Source of the DNA: Balneolaceae bacterium UBA3186
Lineage (GTDB): Bacteria > Bacteroidota > Rhodothermia > Balneolales > Balneolaceae
Length of the DNA: 64,000 nucleotides
Assembly (NCBI GenBank): GCA_002364085.1
Contig: DEXK01000012.1
Coordinates: forward strand, 124,001 to 188,000
Reading direction: 5' to 3'
The position numbers were made by a program, and so were the translations under genes. Below are positions 8,567-16,014 of the stretch, piece after piece; the first letter of the stretch is position 1, and each line of letters opens with the position of its first letter. The notes below the pieces were generated by a model. The model was given only the letters and a program-made list of their open reading frames with translations, did not search any database and was not told where the DNA came from.

Positions 8567-9965
8567 AATTATTTAATGGAAAGCAAAGTTCGAAGGTTGT
8601 TTGTCCTGGTTTAGATTCTACATCAATTGAGGCTCCGTGTTTTTCAATAATCTTATGAACTACATCTAAGCCTAATCCGGTTCCTTCGCCAACATCTTTA
8701 GTTGTAAAAAAAGGATCGAATATTTTTGGTAACACATCCTCCGGAATTCCGCTCCCGTTATCTTTAAAAAACAGATACATATTTTTATTCTTCTCTTCAG
8801 CTTTTACTTCGATCTTTCCATTTTGAGGCACTGCGTCAATTGCGTTGTCCAGCAAGTTCGTCCATACCTGGTTTAGTTCGCTTACATATCCATAGAATTC
8901 AGATAGATCAGAAGGGATATTCAGTTCTATCTCTACTTTTTTCTGCTTTGCTTTGTGGTTGAGCATCGTAACTGTGCTCTTTAGGACTTTTTTAAGCTCC
9001 ACCACTTCTTTATCGGTTCCCCTGTCCATATGAGAATAAGTCTTAACTGAAGAAACCAGATCGGAAATTCGTCGGGCAGAGTCTTCGATCTCTTCCATCA
9101 TTTTCTCTGTAGTAAGAACATCCTCGATCCAACCTAAAACCGCCGGCAGATATTCATCTTCTACATGAGAAGAAACAAATTCAAGATCTTCAGTATTAAA
9201 GCAATACTCCGCAAATGTCTCAGAATATTCAAATCCTGTTTCTACACCATGATCTTCCATCCAATCTGTTAATTCATCTTCAAGCGCGGTTCTTTCCATT
9301 AAAGATTGCTGATTTGAAGACCCTCTTCCCGCTTTTTTAAACACCAGATCATTCACCGCATCTATCTGATCGTTGGTAAGTTTGATACTCATCACAGATT
9401 TGAACTTATCAGGCGTTTGAGACAAGCGTTTCTTTAGCTCAGTGGCTCCACGAACCATGGCAGAAGCCGGGTTATTTAATTCATGAGCTAATCCCGCAGA
9501 AAGTTTTCCCAATGCTACCAGCTTTTCATTTTGCTGCTGTTGAGAGGTGAAGCTTCGAATTCTATCCGATAAACTGTGAACAAAAGCTTCGATCAGCTCA
9601 TATCTTTTTGTGATCTCTACAAAGAGATCTTCATGAGTTTCAAGAATGGTAGTGTCTTCCATCACTACTAAATGAGCCAAAGTAGATTGCATTCTGGAAA
9701 ATGGAAGTCGCCCGGAAATATCACCGGTCACAAAATCGCCTATGCTTGTAAAAGAACTTCCTCTTGGAAGCTGAATTCTTATTCTACCATCCAGTATGAT
9801 GAACATCTTATCAACCTCAGTACCCGGCTCCATGATCCTTTCATCTGTCATATAGGTACAGATTCGAGAGTTTTCTACCAGCCAGTCAAGCTGATCTAGA
9901 GGCACGTTTTCAAACTGCGGAAAGCTGTGTAATTTTTGAACTGCAAATTCCTTTAATGTGCTCAT
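8565..9965 (-). CDS. sensor histidine kinase with N-terminal cyclic-nucleotide-binding-type domain
   Basis: 466 residues, soluble: no membrane segments. Residues about 10-130 form a cNMP-binding (CAP-like) domain (MEPGTEVDKMFIILDG, GDISGRLPFS). The phospho-acceptor helix is LGKLSAGLAHELNNP with His161. The catalytic domain covers about 350-465 with N-box WTNLLDNAIDA (Asn374), G1 box DNGSGIP, F box DPFFTTK and G2 box GEGTGLGL. It overlaps the zinc-finger gene upstream by four bases and precedes the receiver-flavoprotein gene. The sensory domain may bind a nucleotide or another small ligand; the residues seen do not decide which. Confidence 0.88.
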   Translation of the reverse strand: MSTLKEFAVQKLHSFPQFENVPLDQLDWLVENSRICTYMTDERIMEPGTEVDKMFIILDGRIRIQLPRGSSFTSIGDFVTGDISGRLPFSRMQSTLAHLVVMEDTTILETHEDLFVEITKRYELIEAFVHSLSDRIRSFTSQQQQNEKLVALGKLSAGLAHELNNPASAMVRGATELKKRLSQTPDKFKSVMSIKLTNDQIDAVNDLVFKKAGRGSSNQQSLMERTALEDELTDWMEDHGVETGFEYSETFAEYCFNTEDLEFVSSHVEDEYLPAVLGWIEDVLTTEKMMEEIEDSARRISDLVSSVKTYSHMDRGTDKEVVELKKVLKSTVTMLNHKAKQKKVEIELNIPSDLSEFYGYVSELNQVWTNLLDNAIDAVPQNGKIEVKAEEKNKNMYLFFKDNGSGIPEDVLPKIFDPFFTTKDVGEGTGLGLDVVHKIIEKHGASIDVESKPGQTTFELCFPLNN

Positions 9966-10213
9966 AGTATTTCCTTATCGATGTAGCAATAGCGCCAATC
10001 TTCGCCCGGCTCAACTGATCTGATTATAGGATGATCATTTCTCATATAGTGTTTTCTGGCGTGCTTGTTCTTTGAAGAATCGCAACAGCCCACATAACCA
10101 CAAGTCATACACATTCGTAAATGAACCCATTCATCTCCTAGCTGAACACAAGTTTCACATTCATGAGTTGTGGGCTCTGTAATTTTGATCATATTTTCAT
10201 GCTCGCAGGACAT
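9962..10213 (-). CDS. UBP-type zinc-finger protein
   Basis: 83 residues with the Cys/His pattern of the ZnF-UBP fold: C3 and H5, then CETCVQLG, MCMTCGYVGCCD, HARKH and DHP, ending with EPGEDWRYCYID. Eukaryotic members bind ubiquitin C-termini; bacterial ones are free-standing and of unknown role. The 3' end overlaps the kinase start by four bases and the gene follows the DsbA-like gene after one base, so it is in the middle of an operon. A redox or metal switch is a reasonable guess from the context only. Confidence 0.85.
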   Translation of the reverse strand: MSCEHENMIKITEPTTHECETCVQLGDEWVHLRMCMTCGYVGCCDSSKNKHARKHYMRNDHPIIRSVEPGEDWRYCYIDKEIL

Positions 10214-10214
10214 A

Positions 10215-10739
10215 TCAGCTTAATTTATGATTCGTGATAAAAGCCAATAACTCTTTGAAAGCTAATTTGCCTTCATACTTGGTTTCGTTCATAAAAAAAG
10301 TCGGCGTATCATTTACTCCGTTTTTAACGCCACTTCTAAAATCTTGCTGAACCCAACTCAAAAAACTATGTGAATCCAGATCTACATGAAATTTTCTTCT
10401 ATCCAGATCGAGTTCCTGAGCAAACTCTTCCAATCTTTCTCTACCCAGATTCTGATTGTCAGCAAACATAAGATCATGCATTTCCCAGAATTTTCCTTGA
10501 TCTCCGGCACATAAAGCTGATTCAGCACACATTTCAGCATTTGGGTGCTTTTTCTTGATCGGAAAATGGCGGAATATGAATTTCAGGTCTGTGTCTTCTT
10601 TCAAGAATTTTTGAACGTATCTGTACCCCAACCGGCTGTACGGACATTCATAATCTCCATATTCGATCAGGATATTCTGTGAAGACAGGTTTCCTTTCGG
10701 GTATTCTTCATTTCTGATATTTAAGCTGTAATCACTCAA
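10215..10739 (-). CDS. DsbA-family thioredoxin-fold protein with monothiol CPYS site
   Basis: 174 residues with no signal peptide, hence cytoplasmic. The thioredoxin fold is shown by ILIEYGDYECPYSRLGYRY at the N-terminus and the cis-Pro segment NDTPTFFMN. The active site reads C32-P-Y-S35, so the resolving cysteine is missing and a dithiol oxidase reaction is unlikely; glutathione- or bacillithiol-linked or mixed-disulfide chemistry is possible. DsbA-like domains of this type are often coupled to cation/proton antiporters. Its start overlaps the antiporter gene end by eight bases. Confidence 0.82.
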   Translation of the reverse strand: MSDYSLNIRNEEYPKGNLSSQNILIEYGDYECPYSRLGYRYVQKFLKEDTDLKFIFRHFPIKKKHPNAEMCAESALCAGDQGKFWEMHDLMFADNQNLGRERLEEFAQELDLDRRKFHVDLDSHSFLSWVQQDFRSGVKNGVNDTPTFFMNETKYEGKLAFKELLAFITNHKLS

Positions 10740-12309
10740 AGGAATTCATTTCAAAATTCAGAGACATTGAACCGTCAACTTCATCACTTATACTTATTTC
10801 AGCAAGTTTTCTTCCTGCTTGTATCAGCGGTAAACAAACTGCATTTGCTCCGGCTTCTTTAAGGGCCTGATGCTCTTCATCCCTCATAGTAAGCGCGTAG
10901 ATATCTTCAGTAAATTTATTTTCACGAAGCATTTTAGTTGCCTGGATTTTCGTATCCGCATATGGCATTGCAAGCATAATTGCCTTAACACTTGATAGAT
11001 CTATGTTTTCCCATAACTCAGCATCTTGAGCATCACCATAAACTACCCTACGTTTTTTTCCCAGATTATATTCGATCTGAGCGGGATCAGAATCCATTCC
11101 CGTTACTCTGTAATCTCTTTCCTTTAAATAATCGTAAGCAGAAGATCCTGCCTGCCCCATACCAACTACCAGATATTCGGCTCCGCCTAAACTCACTACC
11201 TGCTGCCCCGGATGCTTGACATTTCTTTCCAACGGAATAAGTTTGTGCTCAAACCTTTTCCATAAGCTGTTCGATTTGGCGGATAATGGAGCATTCACTG
11301 TATAAGAAACCGCTATTAATAGTGCAAAAACTATGATCGTGGATTCCGGAATAAAGCCGGATGATGCCGCCACCATACCTGCGATCAAAGTAAATTCGCT
11401 GAAGGAGGTTAATGTTAAAGTCACCATAAATGAATTTCTTGAACGAAGCTTGAACAGTATCAGCAGAAAGAAAAACAAAACTGCTTTGATTGGTAGAACA
11501 GCAAATAAAGCCCCGGCAAATAGAAGCTCGTTCATGTTCGGCAAGCCTGCCAATCCTACTTCTAAAAAGAAACCAACCAGAAAAGCCTCTTTAAGTCCCC
11601 ACAATTTTTCGGAAAGTTCGTCTGATTCATGAGTTCCTGAAAGTAACGCCCCGGCTACAAGCGCTCCCAATTCGCTGGAAAGGCCAAGTACTTCAAACAG
11701 AGCAGCTCCACCCATTGCGAGCAAAAGTCCATAAAGTAGCTGAAGATCTTCATGCCCGCTTGATGTAAGTAGTTTAAAAAGAAGTGGTCTAAGAAGTGGC
11801 AATAAAAGCAGTCCGAAACTCCAAACAGATGGAATTCCACCCCCTGTTAATGCTAAGACCGTAATTGCCACCAGATCCTGAACGATCAAAATACCAATCG
11901 AAACACGAGCATGAAACGCATTCAGTTCACCGCGAGCTTCCAAAGTTTTTGCAGCCAATACCGTACTTGAAAATCCGAGGAGTATCCCAATGATCAAACC
12001 TTCAATGGCTGAAAAACCGAAAGCCATTGCAATTACTAAAAAGATACCGGCACTGATCACAAGATGAATAGTTCCCGCGCCAAACACTTCCGGTCGAACA
12101 ATATTCTTTATCCTGAGATGCAATCCTACTGTGAAAAGAAGAAAAATAACGCCATAGTGCCCGATCGTGTGGAGCAGACCATTTTCGTCAGACACCCCAA
12201 AAGCTGACAGTATCACACCTGCTACCAAATATCCTATTAAAGGAGGCAGTTTTAGTTGTTTAACAACCATACCTAAAACATAGGCAAGACCAAGCCAGAG
12301 AATTTCCAT
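10732..12309 (-). CDS. KefB-type cation:proton antiporter with TrkA-N domain
   Basis: 525 residues of the CPA2 family. About residues 1-345 carry some twelve membrane segments, beginning LAYVLGMVVKQLKLPPLIGYLVAGVI (first 19 shown: LAYVLGMVVKQLKLPPLIG) and including the GFSSTVLAAK motif typical of Kef/CPA2 carriers. Residues about 375-490 form a Rossmann TrkA-N (RCK) domain with VVGMGQAGSSAYDYL. There is no TrkA-C domain. Kef systems release K+ and take up H+ when electrophile adducts or nucleotides bind the RCK domain, which fits the MhqO/MhqD genes upstream and redox genes downstream. Specificity cannot be read from the sequence. Confidence 0.88.
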   Translation of the reverse strand: MEILWLGLAYVLGMVVKQLKLPPLIGYLVAGVILSAFGVSDENGLLHTIGHYGVIFLLFTVGLHLRIKNIVRPEVFGAGTIHLVISAGIFLVIAMAFGFSAIEGLIIGILLGFSSTVLAAKTLEARGELNAFHARVSIGILIVQDLVAITVLALTGGGIPSVWSFGLLLLPLLRPLLFKLLTSSGHEDLQLLYGLLLAMGGAALFEVLGLSSELGALVAGALLSGTHESDELSEKLWGLKEAFLVGFFLEVGLAGLPNMNELLFAGALFAVLPIKAVLFFFLLILFKLRSRNSFMVTLTLTSFSEFTLIAGMVAASSGFIPESTIIVFALLIAVSYTVNAPLSAKSNSLWKRFEHKLIPLERNVKHPGQQVVSLGGAEYLVVGMGQAGSSAYDYLKERDYRVTGMDSDPAQIEYNLGKKRRVVYGDAQDAELWENIDLSSVKAIMLAMPYADTKIQATKMLRENKFTEDIYALTMRDEEHQALKEAGANAVCLPLIQAGRKLAEISISDEVDGSMSLNFEMNSFE

Positions 12310-12332
12310 TAAAAATAATTAGAGATTTAAAA

Positions 12333-12375
12333 TTCAAGATTAAAAATTAGTCAGAGCAAATTTTTTAATCTTGAA
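12333..12375. repeat. inverted repeat overlapping the MhqD-like stop codon
   Basis: Perfect 14-base arms TTCAAGATTAAAAA (12333-12346) and TTTTTAATCTTGAA (12362-12375) separated by 15 bases. The right arm includes the TAA stop (12365-12367) of the hydrolase gene on the minus strand. The flanks repeat the same AT-rich words in changed order (AAAATTCAAGATT versus AATCTTTAATTTT). Same placement as the element at 8520-8566. Confidence 0.6.
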
Positions 12376-13048
12376 TCTTTAATTTTGAATTCAGCAACTG
12401 CTGAATATGCTGAATCTCATCCTCGTTGACAAGGTGCCCCATCCCCGGATATATCTTTTTTGTGACTTTTCCTCCCAATTTTTCATACACTGCCTCTGTT
12501 TCACCTACTCTTTCTTTTGGGATATGAGGATCTATATCGCTGCAACCAAGAAATACTGGCGTTCCCTCCAAATCTCCGGAATAAACTGACGGATAAATGT
12601 TATCACCGATCAAGCCGCCACTTAAGCCAATAACCCCGGCGTATTTTCCAGGATGTCTGGCAACAAATTCTGTTACGAGACAAGCTCCCTGAGAAAACCC
12701 GAGAAGGAAGATGTTTTCTTTTGAAATGCCTTCTTTTTCTATCTCCACGATTAAATCAGCAATAGCTTGTAAACCTGAATTTAATCCCGGCTGGTTTTTC
12801 TCTGCTGGGGCAAGGAATGAATATGGATACCAAGTAAACCCACTTGCCTGAGGCGCCATAAAAGTAATTTTATCATTCCTCTCAAATTCATTGCCAAGCC
12901 CGATAATGCTTTCTGCACTTGCACCACGTCCATGAATCATGATCATGGCGTACTTTGCGTCGCTAAGATCAACTCCTCCTGAAGCGGTCTTTTGATTCTG
13001 ATGAGGTCCTTTAAACGGGTTTTCTTTATCAACTCTGAATAATTCCAT
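12365..13048 (-). CDS. MhqD-like carboxylesterase / phospholipase
   Basis: 227-residue alpha/beta hydrolase of the phospholipase/carboxylesterase family. Seen: oxyanion region MIMIHGRGASAE, nucleophile elbow LLGFSQGACL (Ser119), an acid in GCSDIDPHIP and the histidine in YPGMGHLVNED. No signal peptide, so cytoplasmic. Directly downstream (11 bases) of the ring-cleaving dioxygenase gene, the same partnership as MhqO and MhqD in Firmicutes, where the genes answer to quinones and other electrophiles. The natural substrate is unknown. Confidence 0.8.
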   Translation of the reverse strand: MELFRVDKENPFKGPHQNQKTASGGVDLSDAKYAMIMIHGRGASAESIIGLGNEFERNDKITFMAPQASGFTWYPYSFLAPAEKNQPGLNSGLQAIADLIVEIEKEGISKENIFLLGFSQGACLVTEFVARHPGKYAGVIGLSGGLIGDNIYPSVYSGDLEGTPVFLGCSDIDPHIPKERVGETEAVYEKLGGKVTKKIYPGMGHLVNEDEIQHIQQLLNSKLKIQD

Positions 13049-13059
13049 TTCACTAGCTT

Positions 13060-13989
13060 TTAAATTCCCAGATCAGGCAGATTATCTTCGATCATTTCTC
13101 TTCTTGGCTCTAACCAAGGTGGGAGAATCAACGTTTCGCCGAGTTCCTCAAACTCTTCATCAACTGCATATCCCGGACCATCGGATGCGATTTCGAACAA
13201 AACCCCACTTGGCTCACGAAAGTAAACAGACTTAAACCAGTGACGGTCTATAATCGGACTTGGATGTAATCCTTTCTCCGCCACCTTTTCTCTGAGCTCA
13301 GCCAATTCTGCTTCGTCTTTAGCTCGAAAAGCAACGTGATGCACGATTCCCCTCCCGCCTTTTCCTTGCTCATCATCCGATTCTTCTATGATCACATTGC
13401 TTCCTCTTTGAGCGTCTGTAGCAAATCTGGTTAGTTTTCCTTCTGATTCCTTTTCTTCAAATTTGAACACATCTTTTAGTATATGTGCCGTTCCATCAGG
13501 GTCAGCTACTTTCAGGCGTGTTGACCAAAAGCCTTGAATCGATGACTCTGCTGGAACAGTGGTCTCAAAAGCACTCACTTTTTCTTTGGGTTGTCCGGAG
13601 AATATCAGGTCCAGTTCTAGTCCGTCCGGATCTTGAAAACGAATTGCCGGACACCCGAATACCTCAAAGATATCCGAGTGTTGAATATTCTGAGCACTCA
13701 ATCTTTCTTTCCAAAAATCTTCTGTTCCTTCCGGAACTTGAAAAGCTACATTTACGGATTCTCCGCTTCCGGGAATTCCTTTATGTGCCCGTGGCCAAGG
13801 AAAGAAAGTAATACTTGATCCGGGATTAGCGGCTTCATTTCCATAAAAAAGATGATAGGTAGATGGGTCGTCCTGATTGACGGACCTTTTAACCATTCGC
13901 ATTCCTAATTTTTTGACATAAAAGTCGTAGTTCTCTGCAGGATCTCCTGCTAAAACCGAGATGTGATGTAAGCCTTTATTGTGTTTCAT
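13060..13989 (-). CDS. MhqO-like ring-cleaving dioxygenase (VOC fold)
   Basis: 309 residues from the chosen start MKHNKGLHHISVLAGDP. That ATG has a strong ribosome site AAGGAGG four bases upstream, unusual in this genome, and is preferred over an ATG 36 bases earlier. Two VOC modules: residues about 4-150 (LHHISVLAGDPAENYDFYVKK, first 18 shown: LHHISVLAGDPAENYDFY) and 160-300 (IVHHVAFRAKDEAELAELR). The metal ligands are probably His in LHHISV, His in IVHHVAF and Glu in VLFEIAS. Relatives cleave hydroquinone-type rings and protect against quinones. Leads the minus-strand redox block. Confidence 0.83.
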   Translation of the reverse strand: MKHNKGLHHISVLAGDPAENYDFYVKKLGMRMVKRSVNQDDPSTYHLFYGNEAANPGSSITFFPWPRAHKGIPGSGESVNVAFQVPEGTEDFWKERLSAQNIQHSDIFEVFGCPAIRFQDPDGLELDLIFSGQPKEKVSAFETTVPAESSIQGFWSTRLKVADPDGTAHILKDVFKFEEKESEGKLTRFATDAQRGSNVIIEESDDEQGKGGRGIVHHVAFRAKDEAELAELREKVAEKGLHPSPIIDRHWFKSVYFREPSGVLFEIASDGPGYAVDEEFEELGETLILPPWLEPRREMIEDNLPDLGI

Positions 13990-14013
13990 ATTGCCTCCTT
14001 GTTTAAAACAATA

Positions 14014-14021
14014 CAAATATA
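14014..14021 (-). promoter_or_regulatory. candidate -7 box of the mhqO-like gene
   Basis: TATATTTG on the minus strand matches the Bacteroidota -7 consensus TAnnTTTG and lies 25 bases before the start codon at 13989. The spacing fits a short leader with the AAGGAGG ribosome site. The -33 element would fall within or beyond the palindrome at 14027-14044. Confidence 0.5.
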
Positions 14022-14026
14022 TCAAA

Positions 14027-14044
14027 TAGTTTAATATTAAACTA
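14027..14044. promoter_or_regulatory. perfect 18-bp palindrome, likely repressor operator
   Basis: TAGTTTAATATTAAACTA is identical to its reverse complement over all 18 bases. It lies directly upstream of the candidate -7 box, between the -33 and -7 positions of the promoter for the mhqO-like gene, where a bound dimer would block transcription. MarR-family repressors of quinone-response genes (MhqR type) use AT-rich palindromes of this size. No regulator gene adjoins it, so the binding protein is unknown. Confidence 0.55.
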
Positions 14045-14087
14045 ATTTTCCGTCTCAGCTATCGCTAAATGCCTCTAAAAACTGATT

Positions 14088-14786
14088 CTATTTCATCAAT
14101 CGTTCAAACTCTTTAGGTAAAGGAGCTTCAAAACTCATCTGTTGCTTTGTTTCCGGATGCATACATGAAAGTTTAGAAGCATGTAGTAGCAATCTTCTTA
14201 CACCTTTGGTTTTTTGACCGTACACATAATCTCCGGCGATCGGACAACCTTTATCAGCGAGATGAACCCGAATTTGGTTTTTGCGTCCAGTAAGCAACTC
14301 TATTTCCAACAAACTGAATTCAGAATTTTCTTTAAGGACTTTATATTTCGTCTTTGCCAGCTTTCCTTCATCAGGATTATTTGTCGAATATACTTTATGG
14401 ATACTGTTTTCTACCAAATACGAACTGAGAGTATCTTCCTTTTTTGACAGCGTTCCCACAACGACAGTATGATAAGTTTTGGTAAAATCAGCCCAGTTGT
14501 CTTGCAGAAATCTTTTAGTTTGTTCTGATTTAGCAAATATCAAAACTCCGGAAGTATCTCTGTCCAACCGGTGAACAATGTAAACTCTCTTCTTCGACTT
14601 ACTGTTTCCCTTCTTCACATAGTCATTCAGCAAATAATGAGCTGTATTTACCGATTCTTTCTCATTTCCCATGGTTAATAACCCACTGGATTTATCGATC
14701 ACAAGAATGTCATGATCCTCATATAAAATGGTTAAACCTTTAGGGTGGTATCGCTTTGGGGAGGATTTGAATTTTTTTGAGCTCAT
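14088..14786 (-). CDS. RluA-family pseudouridine synthase
   Basis: 232 residues. Catalytic motif VHRLDRDTSGVLIFAK with the conserved aspartate, an N-terminal LYEDHDILVIDK strand and the LTGRKNQIRVHL block are characteristic of RluA/RsuA-like enzymes that isomerise uridine in rRNA or tRNA. No S4 domain; the N-terminus is only a short basic tail (SSKKFKSSPKRYHPKG). Which RNA site is modified cannot be told. A single gene between the redox block and the cupin-membrane gene, on the same strand as both. Confidence 0.88.
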   Translation of the reverse strand: MSSKKFKSSPKRYHPKGLTILYEDHDILVIDKSSGLLTMGNEKESVNTAHYLLNDYVKKGNSKSKKRVYIVHRLDRDTSGVLIFAKSEQTKRFLQDNWADFTKTYHTVVVGTLSKKEDTLSSYLVENSIHKVYSTNNPDEGKLAKTKYKVLKENSEFSLLEIELLTGRKNQIRVHLADKGCPIAGDYVYGQKTKGVRRLLLHASKLSCMHPETKQQMSFEAPLPKEFERLMK

Positions 14787-14861
14787 TACTGAATATAAAA
14801 CATCGCTATACCATAAATGAATTTGTTTTAAGATCTATTTCAAAGTCATTCTCTAAAAAGT

Positions 14862-15938
14862 TCAACTTCCCTTTTGTTTGATCACATCAGAAGTAAAAGA
14901 AAACCCATGATCTGAACTTTCTGAGAAACCGGTATGCGAATCAGCTTTTGTCTTAGTAAGAAGTTTAGCTTCATAGTAAGTAGATATCCCAGCAATCAAA
15001 GCTATAATTACTGAAACGGGATAAGTCAGCTCTATTGATAAAAATACCAATGCTCCTACCAATAAAATTGCAGCCTCAACTGAAACAAGTAATTGCAAAA
15101 AGAACTGTGGTGATATTAAGCGACCGCCCCAAGGTTTTACATTAGATTGATGCCATCTGAATCTGTATAAAGCATAAGAAAGTGCTAGTGTAAATAATCC
15201 AAAGAATAACAGCAGGATCGATACCAAAACATTCTGAGGAATAAACTCTGAAAAGAAAACGGATTCAGAATCTATGCCAAAAACCGCTCCTATTATTGCA
15301 ATTACTGCGGCAAATAATGCGGAAGACCAAGCCGGAACCTGCCAAATTAGTGTATCAAAATGTCGGTATGCCTCATTATAAAGCTCCTGCTTTACTGGTT
15401 TTTCGGGTTTCTCCGTAGTGGGAAACCCATCATAATCGACTTCTTTAAAACTCCTTTTACTAATTGCTGTGTGAATTTGCTTGCAATCATCGCCATCACC
15501 AAACCAATCTGTTTCTGTCAATTCCTTATTCGCGGAATGCTTTACCGTATGTATTACGGAATTTGCAGGCATATAAATGTTGTGCGCAACTAGCGGGATT
15601 GTAGTAAATAATTCTCCAGACTTAAACTTTTTAAACACGATTTTATCGTTCAGTTTTTCTACATAGCCGATCCAACCCTTTTCAACCAAATAAGTTTCTT
15701 TCAAGTATTTGTGGTAATGCGCGTTTTGCCAGCCTTGAGACTCTTTGGTAGTAACCGTTCTTATATATGCAGAGCCGTCTTCTGCATTCATTCTGAATCT
15801 CAATTCATTATTTGTAAGCATTTTTGAATGCCTTACAGAAATGCCATGTTCTGATTTCGCTTCATTACAGAAAATGGGAGTCTCTATTTCCTGATATGCT
15901 CCTTTAAACCCTAAGCAATTCGAATCTGAATTTTTCAT
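14862..15938 (-). CDS. cupin-like domain fused to a four-helix membrane domain, uncharacterised
   Basis: 358 residues, family not recognised. Residues about 60-135 look like a single cupin barrel: motif 1 is NAHYHKYLKETYLVEKGW (His74, His76, Glu81) and motif 2 includes His119, His130 and His134, so a metal site is possible. A linker (KPEKPVK near 177-183) leads to four membrane segments at about 204-221, 236-257, 279-301 and 305-322, then a polar tail of some 35 residues. The cupin should face the cytoplasm as there is no signal peptide. A ligand-sensing or detoxifying membrane protein is possible; no function is assigned. Confidence 0.65.
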   Translation of the reverse strand: MKNSDSNCLGFKGAYQEIETPIFCNEAKSEHGISVRHSKMLTNNELRFRMNAEDGSAYIRTVTTKESQGWQNAHYHKYLKETYLVEKGWIGYVEKLNDKIVFKKFKSGELFTTIPLVAHNIYMPANSVIHTVKHSANKELTETDWFGDGDDCKQIHTAISKRSFKEVDYDGFPTTEKPEKPVKQELYNEAYRHFDTLIWQVPAWSSALFAAVIAIIGAVFGIDSESVFFSEFIPQNVLVSILLLFFGLFTLALSYALYRFRWHQSNVKPWGGRLISPQFFLQLLVSVEAAILLVGALVFLSIELTYPVSVIIALIAGISTYYEAKLLTKTKADSHTGFSESSDHGFSFTSDVIKQKGS

Positions 15939-16014
15939 TTTAAAACTAGTAGGAATTAGTTTGAGTGTTTGTCTAATTTAAAATCGATAAAAAAAATTAC
16001 TTCTTATAATATTC

